A stretch of DNA of 64,000 nt from Afifellaceae bacterium (GTDB lineage Bacteria > Pseudomonadota > Alphaproteobacteria > Rhizobiales > Afifellaceae): positions 62,001 through 126,000 of the forward strand of contig JANQRH010000007.1 of NCBI GenBank assembly GCA_028284625.1, written 5' to 3'. The notes below the pieces were generated by a model, which was not told the DNA's origin, searched no databases, and worked only from the letters and a program-made list of their open reading frames with translations. A program made the translations under genes and the position numbers. This document shows positions 34,069 through 41,046 of this stretch, one piece after another; the stretch's first letter is position 1, and each line of letters starts with the position of its first letter.

Positions 34069-34392
34069 TGGGGTTTTTGTCCTCGCACGCTCCAAACGGC
34101 TTTACGCGCGTCGCCCGGGGTCAGACCCCACCACTACAATCGACACTACAGCCCTCTGACTGAAAAATACCCACAATTATGGCATCAAGTCAATTAATAT
34201 CGATTTTTCTGGATCGGGTGATAGATGCGACCATCGGTGGATTGTCGTGCGGGTTGCGGCCAGTCCGACGGAGACGTCGACCTATGATCGGAACAAAAGC
34301 CTGACCCTCGCGTCGGCGGCTCTTGCGAGACTGCCATCCTTCAGCAATCTGCGGCGGCTAACGCAGCGGCCGAGGGTTGAGGGAGACCATTG
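34069..34392. other. Divergent control region upstream of OsmC and VOC genes
   Basis: The 324 bp include the OsmC leader, an AT-rich patch at 34160-34210 with TAATATCGATTTTT (34195-34208), and a GC-rich part that leads into the VOC gene (GAGGGAGA ribosome site about 34377-34386). A reading frame from about 34246 to the VOC start is open but resembles nothing known and is not called. Confidence 0.5.
34195..34208 (+). promoter_or_regulatory. Candidate shared operator, copy 2
   Basis: TAATATCGATTTTT matches 13 of 14 bases of the minus-strand motif at 30291-30304. It is 127 bp upstream of the OsmC start. A common regulator for the TRAP operon and the LeuA-like gene is a testable idea. Confidence 0.4.
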
Positions 34393-35445
34393 ATGGCAAA
34401 AGGCGACTTCTTGTGGTGCGACCTGTCGACGATCAATGTCGAGAACACGAAGGGTTTCTACGCCGGACTCTTCGGCTGGGCCTTCCACGACATCGCGCAA
34501 CCCGACGGCTCGCCCTACCACATCGGATCGACCGCAAACGGCGAGGGCGCCGCTCTCTTCCAGATGCCGGAGAAATTCCAGAAGATGGGCCTGCCGAGTT
34601 TCTGGATGTCCTACATCGCCGTGGACGACATCCAGGGGGCTGTCGATAAGGCGAGCGCGCTTGGCGGGAAAGTCGAAGTCGGGCCGATTGCATTCGGTGA
34701 TGATGCGTCGATCGCGCTGATCCGTGATCCGTTGGGCGCTGGTTTCACAATCTATCAAGGCGGCGACTTGCAGCCGCGCTCGGCCAGCGCGCCGCACGGC
34801 CACATGGCCTGGAATGCGCTCTACGTGTCCGACGCGCAGGCGGTGATCTCGTTCTACGAAGCGATCTTCGACTGGCGCATCTCCGCGCATCCGTCACAGG
34901 CCGGCCTCTTTCAGGTTCGTAACGCTAGCGGAAACGAGATTTCGGCCATTCACCAGCTCGACAAGACGATCCGCGGCAAGTTCCAGTTCTGGGGCGTACA
35001 TTTCGCGGTCGCCGATCTGTCGGCGGCCAAAGCGCAGGTCCTTAAGAGCGGCGGGGAGATTCTCTACGAAGGCTCCGGCGACGGCGATCCGGCGCTCCTG
35101 GCGCGGGATCCGGACGGAGCGGCATTCTTCATGGAGCAGTCGAAAGGCGGCCGCACGCAAAGTGCGCCGCAGACCACCAGCACGCCAGGGTCTTTCAAAT
35201 GGAAGACCGCGCTGGGGCTTGCCGTCATCTGGGTCGCTGTCGTGATGGAGTTCAACTGGGTGTGGGGCGTACTTTTCATCATGTGGACGATTCCGGCGCT
35301 GCGGACCGGGCAGACCTACTTTGTTGAGCCGCTGAGGCGGGCGGACAACGCTCTGCTCTACTGGTTGGTCGTCGGAACCTGGATCGTGCTCAGCCTTTAT
35401 CTGATCCTCTTCGATCTTGGCGTTTTCATCGGCGCGGGTTCGTGA
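34393..35445 (+). CDS. Two-domain VOC protein fused to a membrane tail
   Basis: Residues about 1-118 and 130-255 are two vicinal-oxygen-chelate (glyoxalase/bleomycin-resistance) domains: the first opens GDFLWCDLSTINVENTKGFYAGLFGW, the second HMAWNALYVSDAQAVISFYEAIFDW, each ending in a DPxGA-like strand. After a short linker the last 85 residues carry three hydrophobic segments (TALGLAVIWVAVVMEFNWVWGVLFIMW, then LYWLVVGTWIVLSLYLILFDLG). The soluble part matches the tandem VOC family; the membrane tail is not typical for it. It could be a membrane-anchored lyase, dioxygenase or binding protein. The ATG at 34393 follows GAGGGAGA. Confidence 0.82.
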   Translation: MAKGDFLWCDLSTINVENTKGFYAGLFGWAFHDIAQPDGSPYHIGSTANGEGAALFQMPEKFQKMGLPSFWMSYIAVDDIQGAVDKASALGGKVEVGPIAFGDDASIALIRDPLGAGFTIYQGGDLQPRSASAPHGHMAWNALYVSDAQAVISFYEAIFDWRISAHPSQAGLFQVRNASGNEISAIHQLDKTIRGKFQFWGVHFAVADLSAAKAQVLKSGGEILYEGSGDGDPALLARDPDGAAFFMEQSKGGRTQSAPQTTSTPGSFKWKTALGLAVIWVAVVMEFNWVWGVLFIMWTIPALRTGQTYFVEPLRRADNALLYWLVVGTWIVLSLYLILFDLGVFIGAGS

Positions 35446-35585
35446 CCGACTATGCGCCGGTTCGACGGCCGGGCGATTGAGCAACCACACGTGGATGTGC
35501 GTAACGGCGGCAGCCGCCGGCTTGCTATAGACCATTGGCGGCGCTAGCGTTTGTTCACTGCGTAACCGGCTCGGGAGTCATCACC

Positions 35586-36596
35586 ATGCACAAAATCATG
35601 TCTTGCCTGGGCGTTGCGGCTCTTGGCCTAAGCGTGCTGGCCCATTCCGCCGGTGCGGCGGAGTGGAAGTTCAACAACGGGCTTCCCGAGACCCGCAACG
35701 AAGCTAAAGAGCTCAACGCGTTCGCTGAGGATGTCGCCAGCCTCAGCGACGGAAGTTTGTCGATCAAGGTCTTCCACGGCGGCTCGCTGAACCTCAAGGA
35801 CAATGACGTTGTGCGCTGGCTGCCTGGCGGCGCGGTGGAGATGGGGCTCGTCTGGGCAAACTATCTCGGCCGCGATGCGCCGGCGCTGAGCGCGGTCCTC
35901 GTGCAGGGATCGGTCGGCAGCTCCGAGGAGCTCCTCAAGGTGCTGCCGGAGATACAGGAGATATACCGGCAAGAGCTCGACGAATGGGGCATCGTCACCA
36001 CCGGCTTCATGGCCCTGCCGCTGTTGAAGGCGTCGATCTTCTGCCGCGACGAACCGGTGCGCACGCTGGATGATCTGCGCACCAAGAAGCTGCGGGTCTG
36101 GAGCAAGGACCAGGTGGAGACCTTCACCAAGCTGGGCGTGTCGGCACAGATCGTCGGCCAGAACGATCTCTATGTCGCGCTGCAGACGGGCGTGGTCGAC
36201 TGCGCGGTCTATCCCGCATTGTTCGCACACACCATCTCGCTCCAGGAGGTCTCCAAATACGCTTCCTATCTCTATCCGATCGCCAGCGTGCCCTATGTCC
36301 TCGGCGCCGATCAGGAAGCGTGGGACAGCTTGACCGACGCAGAGCGTGAGGCCGTAACAACGGCCGCCGCGCGCGTGTGGGAGCGCACCAACGAATACTC
36401 AAAGGCGGAAGAGAACGAGCAGGCCGCCAGAGCCAAGCTCGCTGAGCAGGGCGTGGAGTTCCTGGAGCCGTTCTCCGATGCCGATCGCTCCGCATTCCTG
36501 GATGCGGCGTCGGCGACGTGGGAGGCGCTGGCGGTTGAGGCCGGCGGACAGGCGCCAGAGTACCGTGAGCGCATTCTAGGCGTCCTTGGACGCTAG
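35586..36596 (+). CDS. TRAP transporter solute-binding protein (second system)
   Basis: ATG 35586 opens a signal peptide ([20 protein letters not shown], cleavage near AGAAE); an upstream TTG frame is ignored. The 336-residue DctP-family protein contains the family landmarks [49 protein letters not shown] and [20 protein letters not shown]. It is followed by the small and large permeases at 36699 and 37269. Its stop codon TAG is shared with the first bases of a palindromic repeat. Substrate unknown. Confidence 0.92.
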   Translation: MHKIMSCLGVAALGLSVLAHSAGAAEWKFNNGLPETRNEAKELNAFAEDVASLSDGSLSIKVFHGGSLNLKDNDVVRWLPGGAVEMGLVWANYLGRDAPALSAVLVQGSVGSSEELLKVLPEIQEIYRQELDEWGIVTTGFMALPLLKASIFCRDEPVRTLDDLRTKKLRVWSKDQVETFTKLGVSAQIVGQNDLYVALQTGVVDCAVYPALFAHTISLQEVSKYASYLYPIASVPYVLGADQEAWDSLTDAEREAVTTAAARVWERTNEYSKAEENEQAARAKLAEQGVEFLEPFSDADRSAFLDAASATWEALAVEAGGQAPEYRERILGVLGR

Positions 36597-36694
36597 AGCA
36601 TGATCCCGAAAAGTGGGCACCGGTTTTTCGGATAGGATCATGCTCAACAAAAGAGATAGAGCCTCCGTTCTGATGCAATCAGAATTGAGGCTCT
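36595..36694. repeat. Composite palindromic repeat, copy C
   Basis: Full element with both hairpins: AGAGCATGATCCCGAAAAGT to GGATAGGATCATGCTC, then AGCCTCCGTTCTGAT to ATCAGAATTGAGGCTCT. The left AG completes the stop codon of the binding protein. The right hairpin ends 4 nt before the TTG start of the small permease, so it may influence translation of that gene. Confidence 0.92.
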
Positions 36695-36698
36695 GAGC

Positions 36699-37247
36699 TT
36701 GGATAGCGCCGAACGCGCCGACGACCGGCTTTCGTCCGTCGCTCGGCGTCTGGAGGCTTATCTCAAGCCTGTCTTCACGGCACTGGCCACCCTGGCGGCG
36801 ATAGCCGGCACGTCGATCGTCGCGTTGATCGGCGTCAGCGTGGCGATGCGTCATGTCGCCAACGCACCGCTCCATATCACCGAGGAACTCGTCGGGCTTT
36901 TGATGACGGCGGCGTTCTTCTTGGCTTTGCCGCTCGTCACGCTGAAGGCGGAGCATGTGCGCGTTTCGATCCTGGTGGTGAACCTGCCGGAACCCGCGCG
37001 CCGATGGGTTGCCGTCGTTGCCAGCCTGTTTGGCCTGGCCTTCTGCCTTTGGTACTTCATGCTCTGCCTGCCGTGGCTGGAATTCGCTTTCGAGCGCACG
37101 CTCAAGACGGAAGTCGCGCGACTCCTGATGTATCCGTGGATGGCCCTGCTTCCGGTGTCGCTGCTTCTGACGATGGTGGCCTTCGCGATACGAGGGATCG
37201 CCGGCCCGCCCGCTCTAACGGAGGACGCCAGCCGAGACCGGCGCTAG
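36699..37247 (+). CDS. TRAP transporter small permease (second system)
   Basis: The 182-residue protein has four membrane segments (near 25-50, 57-80, 95-120 and 145-165) and the DctQ motif VLVVNLPEPARRWVAV. No ATG opens it: the frame begins at TTG 36699, and the only ribosome-site-like sequence (TTGAGGCTCT) lies in the palindromic repeat. It sits between the binding protein and the large permease of the same operon. Confidence 0.85.
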   Translation: MDSAERADDRLSSVARRLEAYLKPVFTALATLAAIAGTSIVALIGVSVAMRHVANAPLHITEELVGLLMTAAFFLALPLVTLKAEHVRVSILVVNLPEPARRWVAVVASLFGLAFCLWYFMLCLPWLEFAFERTLKTEVARLLMYPWMALLPVSLLLTMVAFAIRGIAGPPALTEDASRDRR

Positions 37248-37268
37248 CCGGGTCGGTTGGGAGGCCTG

Positions 37269-38564
37269 ATGACGGCGTTTTGGGGGATATTGCTCGGCGG
37301 GCTGACGGTCTTGGCCGGGTCGGGGCTGGCGCTTGGCGCAGCCCTCGGCCTGACCGGTTTCCTGCTCCTCCAGTTCGTTGCCGGCGGCTCCACCTTCGTT
37401 GCCGTTGACGCGGTCTGGAACGTCTTCAACTCGTTTACGCTGAGCGCCATCCCGCTCTTCATCATGCTTGGCGAGATCATGCTGAGGAGCGGCGTGAGCG
37501 AGCGCATCTACACCGCGCTGTCGCCGCTCTTCCGGCGCATCGCCGGCGGCCTCCTGCACACCAACATCGCCGTGTGCACGCTGTTCGGTGCGGTGAGCGG
37601 ATCGAGCCTCTCCACGGCAGCGGCCGTCGGTTCGGTCGCCTACCCGGAGATGACCGCGCGCGGCTATGACCGGAGCATGGTCGTCGCCTCGCTCGCCGGC
37701 GGCGGCACGCTCGGGCTCCTCATTCCACCAAGCCTGTCGCTCCTGATCTACGGCGCGCTCACCGAGACCTCCATCGGCCGCTTGTTCATGGCCGGCATCG
37801 TGCCCGGTTTGCTCATCGCGTTTCTGTTCATGGTCTACATCTTTGTGCGCTGCCTGGGGGCGCCGGCTTTGGCGCCGCGGGACCCGCAAGCCACGCCGCC
37901 GCTGCGGATCCTCTTCAGCCTTCTGAGCCTGTGGCCGTTTCTGCTTCTCATCGTCGCGATCATGGGCAGCATCGTCATGGGCATCGCGACGCCGACCGAG
38001 GCGGCCGGGATCGGCGTCCTTGCGACGATTCTTGTCGGCCGCCTGTGGGGGTCGCTGACAATGCGAACGCTGGTCGTCAGCATCTACAGCTCGATCCTTC
38101 TTTACGCCTCCATCGCCTTTGTCGTGATGGGCGCGACGATCCTGGCGCAAGCCGTGAGCCTGATCGGCGTTCCGCAGGCTATTCTGGAAACCGTTCGGGC
38201 ATTCGATCTCGGCCCGCTGACCGTGCTGTTGCTGGTTGTCCTGGTCTATCTCGTGCTCGGCTGCTTTTTCGACGGTCTTTCGCTGATGATCATGACCCTG
38301 CCGATCGTTTTTCCGTTAATGACCGGGCTCGGCTTTCATCCGGTTTGGTTGGGGGTCGTCATCACCATCATGATCGAGATCGGGCAGGTCACCCCGCCGG
38401 TAGGGCTCAACCTCTCCGTGCTCGTCTCCGTCACCAAGGAGGAGGTGACTTTGGGCGCCGCTGCGCTGGCGACGATGCCCTATTGGTTGCTGCTGCTTTT
38501 GGGTGTTGCCATCCTCACGGCGATACCGCAGCTTGCATTGTACCTGCCTGAATCGCTGATGTGA
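37269..38564 (+). CDS. TRAP transporter large permease (second system)
   Basis: ATG 37269 follows GGGAGG; the longer frame from TTG 37257 is less likely. The 431-residue DctM protein has SGSSLSTAAAVGSVAYPEM, GTLGLLIPPSLSLLIYGALTETSIGRLFMAG and, late, GQVTPPVGLNLSVLVSVTKEEV, all diagnostic of the family. It is the last gene of the binding protein - small - large operon. No catabolic gene follows directly; the F420 operon begins 130 bp downstream. Confidence 0.94.
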   Translation: MTAFWGILLGGLTVLAGSGLALGAALGLTGFLLLQFVAGGSTFVAVDAVWNVFNSFTLSAIPLFIMLGEIMLRSGVSERIYTALSPLFRRIAGGLLHTNIAVCTLFGAVSGSSLSTAAAVGSVAYPEMTARGYDRSMVVASLAGGGTLGLLIPPSLSLLIYGALTETSIGRLFMAGIVPGLLIAFLFMVYIFVRCLGAPALAPRDPQATPPLRILFSLLSLWPFLLLIVAIMGSIVMGIATPTEAAGIGVLATILVGRLWGSLTMRTLVVSIYSSILLYASIAFVVMGATILAQAVSLIGVPQAILETVRAFDLGPLTVLLLVVLVYLVLGCFFDGLSLMIMTLPIVFPLMTGLGFHPVWLGVVITIMIEIGQVTPPVGLNLSVLVSVTKEEVTLGAAALATMPYWLLLLLGVAILTAIPQLALYLPESLM

Positions 38565-38696
38565 TCACATCGCCGCCAAGGATGATAGCGGGAGGTTCAA
38601 GGGTCGGGGCCATGCTAATCTCCCTAAACCGAAGCAACGGCAAGGCCCACGCCTGTCTACGTGGCTGCGCGCGAGAACCTGAGAGAATGATTAAGG

Positions 38697-39461
38697 ATGC
38701 CAGGCTCCGTCACCTTCCAGGCTGTCGAGCATATCGGGGAGGTTCCGCTTGGCGCCGACATAGCAGCCTTGCTGATCAAGGCTCTGGAGCGGGCGGGCAT
38801 CCAACCGGCGGGCGGCGACATCTTCGTCGTCGCGCAGAAGATCATCTCCAAAGCCGAGGAACGGTTCGTCGATCTGGACGGCGTTGAGCCGTCGGCGGAA
38901 GCGAAGGCGATTGCCGAGAAAGCCGACAAAGATCCGCGGCTCGTCGAGACAATTCTCTCCGAATCCAAGTCAATCCTCCGCATCAAGACCGGCGTCATCA
39001 TCGCTGAGCATCGACTCGGCTACGTGATGGCGAATGCCGGCATCGACAGGTCCAATCTGGGGCCAGGGCGGGAAGGCCAAGTCCTCCTGCTGCCGGTCGA
39101 TCCGGATCGTTCCGCCGCCGAGCTGCGGGAACGCCTCCAAGATCATTTCGGCGTTCCGCTCGGAATCATCATCAGCGACAGTTTTGGGCGTGCTTGGCGG
39201 AATGGCGTAGTCAACATCGCACTGGGCGCGTCCGGTGTTCCCGCGCTGATCGACGCGCGCGGCAGATGCGATCGCGATGGGCGGCCGCTCGCCGTCACCG
39301 AGATCGCCTTTGCCGATGCGGTTGCCGCCGGCGCCGCCTTGCTCATGGGTGAGGGCGATGAGAGCACGCCCGTAGTTCTGGCGCGTGGCGCTGATCTAAG
39401 CGCGCCACACCGTCCGGCGTCGTCGCTGCTGCGCCCAAGCGAGGAGGATCTGTTCCGATGA
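38697..39461 (+). CDS. cofE: Coenzyme F420-0:L-glutamate ligase
   Basis: CofE adds glutamate residues to F420-0 with GTP. The 254 residues include the family's nucleotide and metal region (GDIFVVAQKIISKAEERFVDL), LVETILSESKSILR, the VMANAGIDRSN loop, the GIIISDSFGRAWRNG motif and IDARGRCDRDGRPLAVTEIAFAD. It is single-domain: the nitroreductase-like C-terminal part of actinobacterial FbiB is absent. It overlaps cofD by 4 bp (ATGA), the first of three such overlaps in the operon. Confidence 0.94.
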   Translation: MPGSVTFQAVEHIGEVPLGADIAALLIKALERAGIQPAGGDIFVVAQKIISKAEERFVDLDGVEPSAEAKAIAEKADKDPRLVETILSESKSILRIKTGVIIAEHRLGYVMANAGIDRSNLGPGREGQVLLLPVDPDRSAAELRERLQDHFGVPLGIIISDSFGRAWRNGVVNIALGASGVPALIDARGRCDRDGRPLAVTEIAFADAVAAGAALLMGEGDESTPVVLARGADLSAPHRPASSLLRPSEEDLFR

Positions 39462-40426
39462 GCGACGGCCGGATCGTTGTGCTGTCCGGCGGTGTCGGCG
39501 GGGCGAAGCTGGCGCTCGGCGCTTACGAAGTTCTGCCTGCGGACACGCTGAGCGTCATCGTCAACATCGCCGACGATTTCGTCCATCTGGGCCTGTCCGT
39601 CTCCCCCGACCTCGACACGCTGCTCTATACGCTGGCCGGTTTGAACAACGAGGAGCAGGGTTGGGGTCGGCGCGACGAGACCTGGACGTTCATGAAGGCG
39701 CTCCGCTCGCTCGGCGGCGCGGATTGGTTTCAACTCGGCGATGGCGATCTTGCGCTTCATGTCGAACGCACCGAACGGCTGAAGAAGGGGGAGACCCTCA
39801 CCGCGATAACGAAGCACGTCGCAAAGAGCTGGGGCATCGGAGCCGACATCCTGCCGGTCAGCGATGATTTGATCCGCACGATCGTTGAAACCGACCAGGG
39901 CACCTTATCCTTTCAGGAGTACTTCGTGGGTCAGCGCTGCCAGCCGGTCCTGCGCGAGCTGCGCTACGACGGCGCGGCCGAGGCGAAGCTCTCCGCCGCG
40001 GTCGAAAACGCGCTCCTCGACAAGAACAACCGCGCGATCATCATCGCGCCGTCCAATCCTTATCTGAGCATCGATCCGATCCTGGCCGTGCCAGGAATCC
40101 GCGAGTGCGTTCGCCAATCTAACGCGCCGGTCGTGGCGGTCTCTCCCATCGTCGGCGCTGCGGCGATCAAGGGACCGCTCGCAAAAATCATGGCGGAGCT
40201 CGACAAGGAGGTGACGCCCGCGACAATCGCTGCGCATTATGGTGCGTTGCTCGATGGCTTTGTGCTGGACAGAACCGACAAGCATCTGAAAGGTGAGATC
40301 GCGATCCCAACGCTTTCGACGAACACCATCATGAGCACGCTGGATGACAAGAAGGCCCTTGCCCAGGACGTGATCCGCTTTGCCGATAGCCTTGGCGCAT
40401 TGAGCGTGCCCGGAGCCGTTGCATGA
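39458..40426 (+). CDS. cofD: 2-phospho-L-lactate (or PEP) transferase of F420 biosynthesis
   Basis: CofD joins the guanylylated three-carbon acid made by CofC to the deazaflavin FO. The 322-residue protein starts with the glycine-rich VVLSGGVGGAKLALGAY, then NIADDFVHLGLSVSPDLDTLLYTLAG, QLGDGDLALHVERTERLKKGETLT and IIIAPSNPYLSIDPILAVPGIR, followed by AVSPIVGAAAIKGP. These are the standard CofD/FbiA motifs. It overlaps both neighbours by 4 bp. Confidence 0.95.
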   Translation: MSDGRIVVLSGGVGGAKLALGAYEVLPADTLSVIVNIADDFVHLGLSVSPDLDTLLYTLAGLNNEEQGWGRRDETWTFMKALRSLGGADWFQLGDGDLALHVERTERLKKGETLTAITKHVAKSWGIGADILPVSDDLIRTIVETDQGTLSFQEYFVGQRCQPVLRELRYDGAAEAKLSAAVENALLDKNNRAIIIAPSNPYLSIDPILAVPGIRECVRQSNAPVVAVSPIVGAAAIKGPLAKIMAELDKEVTPATIAAHYGALLDGFVLDRTDKHLKGEIAIPTLSTNTIMSTLDDKKALAQDVIRFADSLGALSVPGAVA

Positions 40427-41046
40427 GCATTTGGGCCGTCGTTCCGATGAAGGCGGTGCGGCAGGCGAAGCGGCGCCTTGCGCCGGTCTTGCCGGATAGG
40501 ATGCGCGAGCGCCTGGTCGAAGCGATGTTTCAGCATGTGCTCCAATGCCTGCGCGACGTGTCTTGCATCCACGGCATTGCGGTCGTCAGCTCCGATCCGT
40601 CCCTTGCCGACGGTGACGTTCTCTTTGTCGACGATCCGGGCACTGGCCTAAACGCCGCCATTCGTGCAGCCGTCGCAACAACGAAGAAGGAGGGGGCAGC
40701 AACGGCCCTCATCCTCCCGGCCGATCTGCCGTTGATTGAGCGCCGCGATATCGACGCCATTCTGGATGCCGGCCGCGACAACCCGGTCGTTATGGTCGGC
40801 GACCGCGACAATGCCGGCACGAATGCGCTGCTTCTTTCGCCGCCGGACCGGGTCGATCCGGGCTTCGGTGAAGCCAGCCTGGATCGCCACCGGTCAGACG
40901 CGATACGATCGGGCGTGACGCCAATTGTGCTGGACTTGCCCCGCATTCGCTTCGACATTGACGATAAGGACGCCGTCGACGAATTGCGCCGATTGCGGGT
41001 GCGCGGTTTTGAGTTTCTTGAGGCGGGCGAGCTGGTTCGGTCATGA
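40423..41046 (+). CDS. cofC: 2-phospho-L-lactate/PEP/3PG guanylyltransferase
   Basis: CofC activates a three-carbon phospho-acid with GTP. The 207-residue protein has the nucleotidyltransferase start WAVVPMKAVRQAKRRLAPVL, the LILPADLPLIERRDIDAIL metal site and the C-terminal DIDDKDAVDELRRL. Whether it uses 2-phospholactate, PEP or 3-phosphoglycerate cannot be decided by eye; that choice determines which form of F420 is made. The gene overlaps cofD and fbiC by 4 bp on each side. Confidence 0.92.
   Translation: MSIWAVVPMKAVRQAKRRLAPVLPDRMRERLVEAMFQHVLQCLRDVSCIHGIAVVSSDPSLADGDVLFVDDPGTGLNAAIRAAVATTKKEGAATALILPADLPLIERRDIDAILDAGRDNPVVMVGDRDNAGTNALLLSPPDRVDPGFGEASLDRHRSDAIRSGVTPIVLDLPRIRFDIDDKDAVDELRRLRVRGFEFLEAGELVRS

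Noticed and set aside
17596..34353. Shared 17-bp string (TCAGCAATCTGCGGCGG) near 17597 and 34338.
   Set aside because: One copy is coding and the other not, the flanks do not match, and the length is within reach of chance in GC-rich DNA.
34246..34395. Short open frame of about 50 codons before the VOC gene.
   Set aside because: It lacks a ribosome site and resembles no known protein; open frames are common by chance at this GC content.
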